Assembly: GCF_000685395.1 (NCBI RefSeq)
Contig: NZ_AVSQ01000014.1
Location: 1 to 43,235, forward strand
Direction: 5' to 3'
From: Candidatus Nitrosotenuis chungbukensis
Lineage (GTDB): Archaea; Thermoproteota; Nitrososphaeria; Nitrososphaerales; Nitrosopumilaceae
DNA: 43,235 nucleotides
Of this stretch, positions 32,224 to 39,945 are shown in pieces. Every line of letters starts with the position of its first letter. Position 1 is the first letter of the stretch. The translations under genes and the position numbers were made by a program. Under the pieces are notes generated by a model. The model had not been told where the DNA came from and searched no databases. It worked only from the letters and a program-made list of their open reading frames with translations.

Positions 32224-32523
32224 TTATTTTGATTGTTTTGCTCTTTTTGCAACGAGTTTTTCTGAAATCTTGTAGAGAACTTTTGCCTTTGGAGTGACTT
32301 TTGGCAGCGTTATGTATCCTGACCTGACAAACGCTCTTCTTGGGAATCGAACCTTGTCATCAGATGCAGTGGTTTCAAATCCAGCTTCCTTTGCGGCATC
32401 TGTTAGTTCTTTGAGGGAAGGATCAAAAACGCATTTGTCCTTTGGGAGTCTTCGCCCCATTCTTTTTGTCAATGTCTTATTGAAATAATCTAACCAGACT
32501 ACGATGTGTTCGTAATCTTTCAT
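32224..32523 (-). CDS. srp19: Signal recognition particle protein SRP19
   Basis: 99 residues: HIVVWLDYFNKTLTKRMGRR, then LPKDKCVFDPSLKELTDAAK and a basic C-terminus. It binds the S domain of SRP RNA and prepares it for SRP54. It starts 4 bp after the rps8e stop, so the two form an operon of RNA-binding proteins. The SRP RNA gene is not in the window. Confidence 0.92.
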   Translation of the reverse strand: MKDYEHIVVWLDYFNKTLTKRMGRRLPKDKCVFDPSLKELTDAAKEAGFETTASDDKVRFPRRAFVRSGYITLPKVTPKAKVLYKISEKLVAKRAKQSK

Positions 32524-32527
32524 TGAA

Positions 32528-32908
32528 TCACTTTAAGAGAATTGCGTTTACTACTCCGTGCTGTCCTGGTCTTGAAACAACACGGCACTTGCCACTTTCT
32601 GTTTCTAAAATTGCGCCCTTGGAAATCACTCCACGTCTTTGGTAGTCGCTGTTTGTTGCGTTTTCTAAAACTTTGAGAATTTTAGTTTTTTTCACTTTGG
32701 CGTCTGGCATTGCCAAATTAACATAATCGATTGTTTTGAGTCCCGTCTTTATGTGATTTGCACGAACCTGTCTTGTCACTGTGACTTGGGCTCCGATGTT
32801 TGCCTCATTTGGAAATCTGTCCATGTCGTACTTTCTTCTGGTTCGTAACGGATGTCTTCTTCCGCCTGTTATCTTGCTTGTTGAAAGATTCTCTACTGAC
32901 CTCTTCAC
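32528..32908 (-). CDS. rps8e: Ribosomal protein S8e
   Basis: 126 residues: ENLSTSKITGGRRHPLRTRR at the N-terminus, FPNEANIGAQVTVTRQVRAN, VLENATNSDYQRRGVISKGA and RVVSRPGQHGVVNAILL at the C-terminus. It belongs to the small subunit and is found only in archaea and eukaryotes. The start is GTG 32908: a TATA-like tttata (32933-32938) is centred 27 nt upstream, and an ATG just upstream (within 32909-32922) is out of frame. Confidence 0.95.
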   Translation of the reverse strand: MKRSVENLSTSKITGGRRHPLRTRRKYDMDRFPNEANIGAQVTVTRQVRANHIKTGLKTIDYVNLAMPDAKVKKTKILKVLENATNSDYQRRGVISKGAILETESGKCRVVSRPGQHGVVNAILLK

Positions 32909-32984
32909 AAGGTCGTTTCATTTTTACTCTAATTTATACACAACGCAAAAATTCTCAAATAATTGGCTTTGACGCAATGTGTGA

Positions 32985-33554
32985 TTATGCTTGCTGGGTT
33001 ACCTGCTCTGGGCTTGCGGATTCTGCCGGCGCCTTTCTGGCCTTTTTGAATAGTTTCTGTTTTAGGACATCTGCATCGCCGCTAATTCCAAAATACTTTT
33101 GAAACTTTATTGTGGTCGTGTAAATTTTTAGCCTGCCAACATTTTGGTGGGCGATATAGTCAAGCTGTTCTAATTCTTTGAGATGCGAATAAACTCCTGT
33201 GCCCCTTGTTTCTACTAGCTGCTTTGATGATATTGGCTGCATGTATGCAATGTATGATAATGTCTTAAGTGTCGCGTTTGGCAAAATTGGTTTTGATGCA
33301 TATCTTCGAATCACACTGTTGTACTCTGGCTTTAGCTGAAACACGTAAGACCCGTCTGGAAGCGTGGCAATCTCAATTGCCTTGTATGCCGACTTTGTCT
33401 TTTTCTCTATCCCGCCAAGCAGTGCAAGTGTCTTTGTCCTAGATTCCGTGCCTGATGCCTTGATTAGCTCCTCTATCGAAAGCGGCCTTCCCGCAGAATA
33501 CAGTGCTGCCTCCAGCCGAGCCGTTGCCTCGCCATCGTCTTCAATTTTTGTCAT
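32985..33554 (-). CDS. scpB: Chromosome segregation protein ScpB
   Basis: 189 residues with tandem winged helices: ARLEAALYSAGRPLSIEELI, then ILPNATLKTLSYIAYMQPIS, TRGTGVYSHLKELEQLDYI and a C-terminal tail. ScpB homodimers bind ScpA in the SMC condensin complex. It starts 8 bp after the scpA stop on the same strand. The SMC gene itself is not here. The tail after about residue 165 is A/E/P-rich and probably disordered. Confidence 0.88.
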   Translation of the reverse strand: MTKIEDDGEATARLEAALYSAGRPLSIEELIKASGTESRTKTLALLGGIEKKTKSAYKAIEIATLPDGSYVFQLKPEYNSVIRRYASKPILPNATLKTLSYIAYMQPISSKQLVETRGTGVYSHLKELEQLDYIAHQNVGRLKIYTTTIKFQKYFGISGDADVLKQKLFKKARKAPAESASPEQVTQQA

Positions 33555-33562
33555 AATCTCAC

Positions 33563-34234
33563 CTATGCCATACTCTCTGTCAGTATGGTTATCTTGATGT
33601 CGTCTTCAATCTGCTCCAAGTCTACCTTTTGATCCCTGGCCAAAAACAAGATTGCAAAAAAGCACCTGATGGAGTCAACAGTGTCTAAATCCGCAATTAT
33701 TGCATGCAAAAACCCAGATCCTGCGTCTCCTATTTTTCTTAGAATCAAGTCCTCGTACTTTCCAATTATGTTCTCAAGCGATACGAAATAATCCTTGAAA
33801 TCCGGAACCTCAACCGGCTCAAACCTTAGGTGTCCTCCCCTCCTCGAGCTTGGGTTAGCGATTGCGCCAATTAGGTTTTCCAAAAGTGAAAGCAATTCGT
33901 CTAGCGTGACAGGATATGTGGATTCGTGGCGATATGGTATGTTGAGCATCTCCACATCCACGTCCGTTCTTCCCCTGAGCGGCTTTTTCTCCATTGCCGC
34001 TTTTTGCAGCGCAAAAATTCTCTCTACCTTCATTCTGTGTATGAGCGAAGACGAGAGTGCTGCCATCCCTGCGACTCGGAGGTCTTTCTTATCTGCCTTT
34101 TTTAAAATGTGAATTAGAATCTCTAAAATCTGAACTATGTTGATCTCCCAGACGTCCTTTTTTGCTATGGTGTTTGGATTAAACAGAACGTTTACTGGAG
34201 CTTGAGAAATGTTTTCTGCTTGGTTCTCACTCAT
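33563..34234 (-). CDS. scpA: Segregation and condensation protein ScpA (kleisin)
   Basis: 223 residues. The N-terminal half holds IVQILEILIHILKKADKKDLRVAG-type helices that contact SMC. A PYRHESTYPVTLDELLSLLE segment and a C-terminal winged helix (FFAILFLARDQKVDLEQ, then DDIKIT) are as in kleisins. It bridges SMC heads together with ScpB. A TATA-like tttaataata is centred about 25 nt before ATG 34234. It is divergent from the alcohol dehydrogenase gene. Confidence 0.88.
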   Translation of the reverse strand: MSENQAENISQAPVNVLFNPNTIAKKDVWEINIVQILEILIHILKKADKKDLRVAGMAALSSSLIHRMKVERIFALQKAAMEKKPLRGRTDVDVEMLNIPYRHESTYPVTLDELLSLLENLIGAIANPSSRRGGHLRFEPVEVPDFKDYFVSLENIIGKYEDLILRKIGDAGSGFLHAIIADLDTVDSIRCFFAILFLARDQKVDLEQIEDDIKITILTESMA

Positions 34235-34331
34235 AACTAAAACACGTGTTTTGTTTAATAATACTGTGGGGCTCTATTTTTTTGCCTTTGCCGGTCAACT
34301 CTTATATTGTTATTACTGCTGTCGATCCGTA

Positions 34332-35381
34332 ATGAAGGCAGCCAGAATCACGTCTCCGCAACAGCCCTTGGAAATAATGGAAATCGAAACTCCAAAACCA
34401 AAAGACGTTGAGGTCGTAGTAAAAGTAAAGGCAACGGGCGTTTGCCACAGTGACTTGCATCTTTGGGAGGGCGGATATGATACGGGTGATGGTTTTATGA
34501 AGGTGACAGACAGGGGAGTCAAATTCCCAGTTACGCCCGGCCATGAAATTGTAGGCACCGTGTCTGAAATCGGGGCCGCCGTCCAGGGAATACGCGTAGG
34601 GGACAACGTTTTGGTGTATCCGTGGATTGGGTGTGGAATTTGCTCCGCATGTAGGGTTGGAAATGACAATATTTGCGACGCCCCACGTTCTTTGGGCGTG
34701 TTTCAAAATGGCGGCTATGCCGAATACGTACTTGTTCCTCATTTCAAGTTTTTAGCTAATATAGACGGAATTGACATGGATGCTGCGACATCGCTTGCAT
34801 GCTCCGGCCTTACAGCTTACACTGCAATTAAGAAATCAAACGCCAATTCGCAACACAGCATGGTGATATTCGGGGCAGGTGGATTGGGATTGATGGGCGT
34901 GCAAATTGCAAGGGCAATCACAAATGCCAACATCGTCTGTGTGGATATCGACGACACAAAGCTTGCTCTTGCAAAGGAGTTGGGAGCTGATAGCGTTGTT
35001 AATTCAAAGGATCCGGATGCGGCGCAAAAAATCATATCTCTTTGCAACGGCAAGGGCGCTGACTGTGTGATTGACTTTGTCAATGCGCCACCAACTGTGA
35101 AGATGGGACTGGCAGTTTTGCGAAAACGAGGAAACATGATCCTCGTCGGACTTTTTGGCGGATCGATTGACCTGTCGCTTGTTACGATTCCGCTAAAGGC
35201 AATCACCATCCAGGGTGCATACACTGGAAACTATAATGACATGCTGGAACTAATTGGCCTTGCAAAGCGCGGAGTGATAAATCCGACGATCTCAAAGAGG
35301 TACTCGCTTTCAGATGCAAACACTGCGTTAGAAGACCTAAAGGCAAGAAAAATAATCGGCAGAGCAGTTATCAACCCTTGA
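34332..35381 (+). CDS. Zinc-dependent alcohol dehydrogenase
   Basis: 349 residues, medium-chain dehydrogenase. Catalytic zinc ligands C38 (GVCHSDLH), H71 with E72 (PGHE) and C157; structural zinc C101, C104, C107 and C115; NAD site GAGGLG at 181-186. The tetra-Cys lobe is complete, so it should be a true ADH rather than a quinone oxidoreductase. The start is ATG 34332, with a TATA-like ttatatt (34302-34308) 27 nt upstream; the open frame to 34209 runs through that promoter and is not coding. The substrate is unknown. Confidence 0.95.
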   Translation: MKAARITSPQQPLEIMEIETPKPKDVEVVVKVKATGVCHSDLHLWEGGYDTGDGFMKVTDRGVKFPVTPGHEIVGTVSEIGAAVQGIRVGDNVLVYPWIGCGICSACRVGNDNICDAPRSLGVFQNGGYAEYVLVPHFKFLANIDGIDMDAATSLACSGLTAYTAIKKSNANSQHSMVIFGAGGLGLMGVQIARAITNANIVCVDIDDTKLALAKELGADSVVNSKDPDAAQKIISLCNGKGADCVIDFVNAPPTVKMGLAVLRKRGNMILVGLFGGSIDLSLVTIPLKAITIQGAYTGNYNDMLELIGLAKRGVINPTISKRYSLSDANTALEDLKARKIIGRAVINP

Positions 35382-35425
35382 AACAACCTAATAATTAATA
35401 AATAAATAACAACGCTTCCAAAAGC

Positions 35426-35986
35426 ATGAAAAAAATAGAGGCGATCATCCGCTCTCAAAATTTCTCGACTCTAAAGGCGAGTCTTTCCAAGATTGGCCAG
35501 TATATTATTGCAAAGCACGACATCTCAAACAATGATGTCTTTGACAAGCAAACAGGACCTAAGGTGGGAAATGCCGGCCTCAAAAGCATCCCGCTGGCAA
35601 AAATCGAACTAGTCGTTCCTGACACTGACGCAAAAAAGGTAATTGAAATAATCTCAAGGTCTTCGGGAATAAAATCCAAAGACGGCGGCAAGATCTTTGT
35701 TTCGGAAATGACTGAAATCGTGGACATGGATACGCTTGAAGGAGAAAAAGAGCTAGAGGCCTCATCTGTGGTGCATACGACAAAAAGAAGCAGGCTAGTC
35801 CCACTGCAAAAATACACACTTCTCAGGGTTGATCAGTTCTATGCGCAAAACAAGGATCTCCTGCAGGCAAATTACAAAATAAAGTCGTTTAGTGACCTAG
35901 TCAACTTTTGCATCCTGGAGTACCTATCGACACTTGACGAAAAGATAAATCCGCAAAAAACAGTTTACGGGCTAAGCCGCGTCTGA
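35426..35986 (+). CDS. PII-like protein with C-terminal ribbon-helix-helix-like domain
   Basis: 186 residues. The N-terminal 110 follow the PII/GlnB pattern: KKIEAIIRSQNFSTLKASLS, IPLAKIELVVPDTDAKKVIE, GGKIFVSEMTEIVDM. The T-loop is short and unlike GlnK, with no uridylylation Tyr region. After a KRSR linker the last 65 residues read YTLLRVDQFYAQNKDLL and FSDLVNFCILEYLSTLDEKI, a strand-helix-helix pattern like ribbon-helix-helix DNA-binding domains. It could thus be a DNA-binding PII regulator. The A/T-rich tract 35391-35409 is placed as a TATA box for ATG 35426. PII assignment is firm; RHH is by pattern only. Confidence 0.78.
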   Translation: MKKIEAIIRSQNFSTLKASLSKIGQYIIAKHDISNNDVFDKQTGPKVGNAGLKSIPLAKIELVVPDTDAKKVIEIISRSSGIKSKDGGKIFVSEMTEIVDMDTLEGEKELEASSVVHTTKRSRLVPLQKYTLLRVDQFYAQNKDLLQANYKIKSFSDLVNFCILEYLSTLDEKINPQKTVYGLSRV

Positions 35987-35994
35987 GTGCAGGC

Positions 35995-36162
35995 CTAGTC
36001 TGAGGCCTTTGACTTTAATTTTGGCAGTCCTTCTTTTACAGCCAGATTTAGTACCTGGGAAAAACTTATTGATTTTTCAGTCTGTATGATCATTTTTGCC
36101 TGAATTTGACGCAGTTGTTTTGTTAGATCGCTATCAAGCAGTATTGTTATTCTATCGCTCAC
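35995..36162 (-). CDS. Free-standing ribbon-helix-helix protein, 55 residues
   Basis: Translates as SDRITILLDSDLTKQLRQIQ, AKMIIQTEKSISFSQVLNLA, VKEGLPKLKSKASD. A beta-strand (RITILLD) followed by two helices with an SFSQVLN turn is the MetJ/Arc fold, typical of small archaeal repressors. The start is GTG 36162, the only start after an in-frame stop, and a TATA-like catata (36185-36190) is centred 26 nt upstream, which argues that it is real. It lies between the PII-RHH gene (convergent, 8 bp apart) and the PII gene. Confidence 0.72.
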   Translation of the reverse strand: MSDRITILLDSDLTKQLRQIQAKMIIQTEKSISFSQVLNLAVKEGLPKLKSKASD

Positions 36163-36240
36163 TACCTGTTTGTGATTTCTAGCTCATATAATGGTGTGTA
36201 CTGCAGCGTAATCATTTGATAATCACATTTACGTTTGATG

Positions 36241-36597
36241 TCAAAGGGCGTCTTTTCCCCTCTGTCTTGTCTGAATGTCTATTGTTTCAGAGACGTCTGA
36301 GATGAATATCTTACCATCGCCACTTGTTCCAGTACTTGCAACATCTAGGATGGCCGATACTATCTGCTCAACTTTGGAATCATCCACAATTGTCATGACT
36401 GTGATCAGGCTGTTGTATTCTGCCTGCTGCATTTTTGTTCCTCTTGAGCTTCTAACTGACGGACGCGCACCCTTTCCGCGCCCGCGTGACTCGACAACCG
36501 TTATTCCAGCCGTACTGACGTCTTCTATTGCAGAAATGATCAGGCTCATCTTGTTATTTGGGATTATGGCCTCAAGACGCTTCACGGTTTTCATCAT
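36241..36597 (-). CDS. PII family signal-transduction protein
   Basis: 118 residues. KRLEAIIPNNKMSLIISAIE, then a T-loop region ESRGRGKGARPSVRSSRGTK without the usual Tyr51, then GDGKIFISDVSETIDIQTRQ with RGKDAL at the end, a clear PII C-terminal signature. It probably binds ATP/ADP and 2-oxoglutarate and contacts a transporter or enzyme. Here it is divergent from a phosphate transport unit, not beside amtB or glnA. The start is ATG 36597 or 36594. Confidence 0.92.
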   Translation of the reverse strand: MMKTVKRLEAIIPNNKMSLIISAIEDVSTAGITVVESRGRGKGARPSVRSSRGTKMQQAEYNSLITVMTIVDDSKVEQIVSAILDVASTGTSGDGKIFISDVSETIDIQTRQRGKDAL

Positions 36598-36645
36598 TTG
36601 CTGACTGTAAAAACCGTTTTGCCAATTCTCAAGTATGGATCGTTT

Positions 36646-36655
36646 ACTATATAGT
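36646..36655. promoter_or_regulatory. Palindromic TATA-like element between PII and phosphate-transport genes
   Basis: actatatagt is a perfect 10-bp palindrome midway in the 111-bp divergent gap (49 bp from the PII start, 53 bp from ATG 36709). It could serve as a TATA box in both directions with leaders of about 27-33 nt, or be an operator. A second plus-strand box, tttaatc at 36681-36686, would suit a leaderless start at 36709. Confidence 0.4.
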
Positions 36656-36708
36656 GGAATATAGTGTATGTAGTACAGGCTTTAATCACATTACCCGTGG
36701 AGCTCTTT

Positions 36709-37341
36709 ATGGTCCAGTGGCTTTCTTGGGTAAAATCAAACGAAAAAGAAATCCTGACAATTCTGGATAATCTTGCGATCAAAGCAAAGGAGGCATCAGA
36801 AGAACTAGTCCAAATGTTCTCACATATTGACAAGGCATCCGAATATCATGCCAAAATAAAGCAAATTGAGCGTGATGCAGACGATCTGACCCGCTCCATA
36901 TTTGCAGAGCTAAACAAGACGTTCATCACCCCGCTTGATAGGGAAGACATGCAGAGAATAGCTGCAAAAACAGATGATGTGATTGATTTCATAGAGGGAA
37001 TTTCCGGCAGAATAGTAAGCTACCACATATCAATAAACCCGCCATACATGCTAGACATTGCGAAAGAGCTCGTAAACGCAATAAAAGAAGTGGAATTGAT
37101 GATATCGAGGCTCAAAAACGTCAAGGCGGATAAATCACTAATTAATCATTGTAGAAAAATAAGCGATATAGAACACACCGTTGACGACCTGTACCGAACT
37201 GCCGTCGGGAAATTATTTGAAACAACAGACGCAATCAACATAATAAAACTAAAAGATATTTACGAATCACTAGAAACTGCATCTGACAGATGTCTTGATG
37301 TTGCGGACGTCATTGAAGATATTGTTCTAAAATACACCTAA
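36709..37341 (+). CDS. DUF47/PhoU-like protein of a PiT phosphate transporter pair
   Basis: 210 residues, all helical, of the DUF47 (PhoU-like) family: EKEILTILDNLAIKAKEASE, DREDMQRIAAKTDDVIDFIE and LETASDRCLDVADVIEDIVL. Such proteins are regularly encoded before PiT permeases and regulate or couple to them, probably through metal binding at the E/D-rich helices. The start is ATG 36709; an in-frame GTG 15 codons earlier would begin inside the promoter region. The permease gene follows after 10 bp. Confidence 0.92.
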   Translation: MVQWLSWVKSNEKEILTILDNLAIKAKEASEELVQMFSHIDKASEYHAKIKQIERDADDLTRSIFAELNKTFITPLDREDMQRIAAKTDDVIDFIEGISGRIVSYHISINPPYMLDIAKELVNAIKEVELMISRLKNVKADKSLINHCRKISDIEHTVDDLYRTAVGKLFETTDAINIIKLKDIYESLETASDRCLDVADVIEDIVLKYT

Positions 37342-37351
37342 AGGAAAAAAC

Positions 37352-38338
37352 ATGTATGAATTAGCAATAGCAGCAATAATCGCAGCATTATTTTTTGATT
37401 TTATCAACGGGTTCCACGACGCGGCAAACTCAATTGCAACAGTTGTTGGAACTAGAGTGCTAAAACCGCTCCAGGCTGTGACCCTTGCGGCCATTGCAAA
37501 TTTCATTGGTCCTTTTCTTTTTGGAGTTGCAGTTGCAACGACCATCGGCAAGGGAATAATCAATCCTGACTTTGTGACAATTCACATCATCATAGGAGCA
37601 CTTTCTGGCGCAATTGCGTGGAATCTAATCACGTGGTACTGGGGATTTCCTTCTTCAAGCAGTCACGCCTTGATTGGCGGCATCATTGGAGCGGGCATCG
37701 CAGGAGCTGGAACGCACGCAATAATTTTTGGCGGACTTGAAAAAGTCGTAACTGGCATAATCATCTCGCCCGTGGTCGGACTAGTTGGAGCATTTTTACT
37801 TGCAACTATAATCATTACTGTCTTTGCAAACAAAAAGCCGGGCAAGGTGAACTCTGCTTTTGGCAAATTGCAGCTTGTATCGTCTACCTATTTCTCATTA
37901 ACACATGGCGCAAACGACGGCCAAAAAACAATGGGAATAATTGCGCTGATTTTACTAACGGAAGGCGTCATTACGGAATTTGCTGTGCCGTTTTACGTGA
38001 TATTGATGGCAGCGCTTGCAATTAGCCTTGGCACGTTCTTTGGCGGATGGCGAATTGTAAAAACCATGGCAGTAAAAATAACACAGCTAAAACCGTACCA
38101 GGGATTTGCTGCGGAGACTGGGGGTGCTACAATTTTGGCAGTCTTGGCGCACGCTGGAATTCCAGCAAGCACGACTCATGCGATTTCGGGCGCTATCATG
38201 GGCGCCGGCGCAGTAAGGCGTATGTCTGCAGTCAGGTGGGGAATTGGCAAAAGAATAATGTGGGCCTGGATAGTCACGATTCCAGCCAGTGCCGGAGTTT
38301 CATATTTGACAATGCTTTTGATCAAACTTTTTGTGTGA
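37352..38338 (+). CDS. pit: PiT-family inorganic phosphate permease
   Basis: 328 residues with about ten TM helices and the two inverted PiT repeats: FINGFHDAANSIATVVGTR in the first, THGANDGQKTMGIIALI in the second, plus FPSSSSHALIGG and IPASTTHAISGAIMGAG. It imports phosphate, probably as a metal-phosphate or with a cation gradient. Short for the family, lacking the long central loop of E. coli PitA, as is usual in archaea. It is translated with the DUF47 gene upstream. Confidence 0.95.
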   Translation: MYELAIAAIIAALFFDFINGFHDAANSIATVVGTRVLKPLQAVTLAAIANFIGPFLFGVAVATTIGKGIINPDFVTIHIIIGALSGAIAWNLITWYWGFPSSSSHALIGGIIGAGIAGAGTHAIIFGGLEKVVTGIIISPVVGLVGAFLLATIIITVFANKKPGKVNSAFGKLQLVSSTYFSLTHGANDGQKTMGIIALILLTEGVITEFAVPFYVILMAALAISLGTFFGGWRIVKTMAVKITQLKPYQGFAAETGGATILAVLAHAGIPASTTHAISGAIMGAGAVRRMSAVRWGIGKRIMWAWIVTIPASAGVSYLTMLLIKLFV

Positions 38339-38393
38339 GTTATTTTCAAATTTCGAGCTAACACATAAAATAAAACAAGTCCCATGTCTAACC

Positions 38394-39146
38394 GTGGCAA
38401 CAAAAGAACCTAACTTTGATCTTGCCCTTACTCATCTGCGCAATCGGCAAAACATGGCTGCATACAACCAGTTTACAATCATCGCGGAATCCATAAAAAA
38501 GACTGATTTAATCAAGGCTGCCCTATCGTATGTGCTTGCAGCAGAATGTAAAATACGCCAAAACAAAGGCGCAGAAGATGAGATAACTGAGGCGGGAAAA
38601 CTCTTTTTCAATTTTGCAAAAAAAGAAAATAATTACAGTGTGAAAAACGCATACCTGTGCGCAGCAAAATGCTTCCTCCGTGCAGGAAAGTATGATGACG
38701 CAAAAGCGGCATTTGAAAAATCAAAAGCCATCAAGAGGAACACTGCTGTAGAAGACCTAAGGCCAGTAATAATAATAGATGACAGCAAGTCAATCGTATT
38801 AAAAATTGAAAATTATCTTGAAAAGCTTGGATACAAAAATACGCACTCGTTTTCTACTGGAAAAGATGCACTAACCGGATGCAAAAAGCTGCTCAAGACA
38901 AACCCGATAATCCTCCTTGATATGGGTCTGCCTGATGTAAACGGGGACGTGGTGGCAAACAAGATTTTGTCGGAAAAACCGGACGCGCAAATCGTACTCA
39001 TAACTGCCGATGAAAAAACAACAAAACGCGTAAAGGACACGATCAGTGTGGGGGTGCTTGCCTTTATTCAAAAGCCTTTTACAATCAAGGAACTCAAAGA
39101 CGCGCTAGATGTTGCCGAATCCGAATACTCGCTATCAAAGAAGTAA
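38394..39146 (+). CDS. Helical-repeat (TPR-like) protein with C-terminal receiver domain
   Basis: 250 residues. Residues 1-120 form TPR/SNAP-like helical pairs (ALSYVLAAECKIRQNKGAED, AYLCAAKCFLRAGKYDDAKA). Residues 123-245 are a response-regulator receiver: D129/D130, phospho-acceptor D176 (LLDMGLPDVNG), T204 and K227 (IQKPF). The output would be the N-terminal interaction module, so it probably signals by protein contact. The start is GTG 38394, with a TATA-like cataaaat centred 27 nt upstream. No kinase is adjacent. It overlaps the convergent Lrp gene by 12 bp. Confidence 0.85.
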   Translation: MATKEPNFDLALTHLRNRQNMAAYNQFTIIAESIKKTDLIKAALSYVLAAECKIRQNKGAEDEITEAGKLFFNFAKKENNYSVKNAYLCAAKCFLRAGKYDDAKAAFEKSKAIKRNTAVEDLRPVIIIDDSKSIVLKIENYLEKLGYKNTHSFSTGKDALTGCKKLLKTNPIILLDMGLPDVNGDVVANKILSEKPDAQIVLITADEKTTKRVKDTISVGVLAFIQKPFTIKELKDALDVAESEYSLSKK

Positions 39147-39635
39147 AAGCGACATGTTTAGAAGATTTATGTCTTTGAAATCGCACTTTGTTATTCTGTA
39201 ATCTATGATGTCATCGGAAAACTTTTCAACTATTCTTGACGTTGGGTTTTTTATTCCGCGATCAATTCGTGATATTACCAGCATATTCCATTCTCCGTCC
39301 ATATTTGCAACAAAAAGATATTCTGGCATGGAAACCACATGTTCTCGTATTGCCTCTTTTAGGGACTCGATTGATTTTGCGACCTTGAATTTCAAAAACA
39401 ACGCCTCATGTTCGTTGGACTCTGCAACGTCGCTTAGCACTGCCTTGTAACCCTTGATGATGCCGCTTTTCTCAAGGCGTTCTATTCTCTTTCGTATGGT
39501 CCTATCTGATACGTCATTGCCTGACTTTCGCAACTCGCTTGCAATTTCTTTTGAAGGGGTGCGGGCGTTACTGTTTAGGATCTCTATGATCTTCTGATCC
39601 ACCTTGTCAAGATTGGACCAACTGTCGTCACTCAT
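39135..39635 (-). CDS. Lrp/AsnC family transcriptional regulator
   Basis: 166 residues. An N-terminal winged HTH (LDKVDQKIIEILNSNARTPS, VSDRTIRKRIERLEKSGIIK) is followed by an Lrp-type RAM ligand/oligomerisation domain (about 75-160; ALFLKFKVAKSIESLKEAIR, YLFVANMDGEWNMLVISR). It is probably a dimer or octamer controlling amino-acid or central metabolism genes. The target is unknown; the adjacent gene on its upstream side is about 310 bp away. Confidence 0.92.
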   Translation of the reverse strand: MSDDSWSNLDKVDQKIIEILNSNARTPSKEIASELRKSGNDVSDRTIRKRIERLEKSGIIKGYKAVLSDVAESNEHEALFLKFKVAKSIESLKEAIREHVVSMPEYLFVANMDGEWNMLVISRIDRGIKNPTSRIVEKFSDDIIDYRITKCDFKDINLLNMSLLLL

Positions 39636-39945
39636 ACATTTTCAACAGAATCCGTGGTTTTTGAATATTGTGTGGTGTCAGGTAAAGCAACTAGTCAAAA
39701 GGTTAAAACCCTGTGTGGCGGCTCAAATCTGACTGGCGTGATCTCAAGGGAATTGTAGACATGTCCACTGATTTTGCGTTTTTAGAAATGATGGCTTGAT
39801 CGTTAGTCGTGTTTAAAGACCGAATTGAGATTGGAATCAAAAACAATCTGTCTACCTTGATTATTTCCGACACTGACAAGTATGTCAATAAAACTAACAC
39901 AAATGTAAGCACGGCTTAATTACATTGCTGACAGACAAACTGTAG
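39636..39945 (+). promoter_or_regulatory. Upstream region of the first DUF3494 gene with duplicated operator/promoter block
   Basis: This 310-bp stretch has no convincing gene. Its distal part, 39871-39920, is 43/50 identical to 42096-42145 upstream of the second DUF3494 gene. The block contains the inverted repeat tgaca-agta-tgtca (39874-39887) and ends in a TATA-like ttaatta (39916-39922), centred 27 nt before ATG 39946. Confidence 0.6.

Noticed and set aside
34209-34331. 41-codon N-terminal extension of the alcohol dehydrogenase
   Set aside because: It runs through the TATA box and overlaps the divergent scpA start; family alignment begins at MKAARIT.
39703-39912. 69-codon minus-strand frame upstream of the first DUF3494 gene
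   Set aside because: It covers the duplicated promoter block; its counterpart near 42100 is not conserved as protein.
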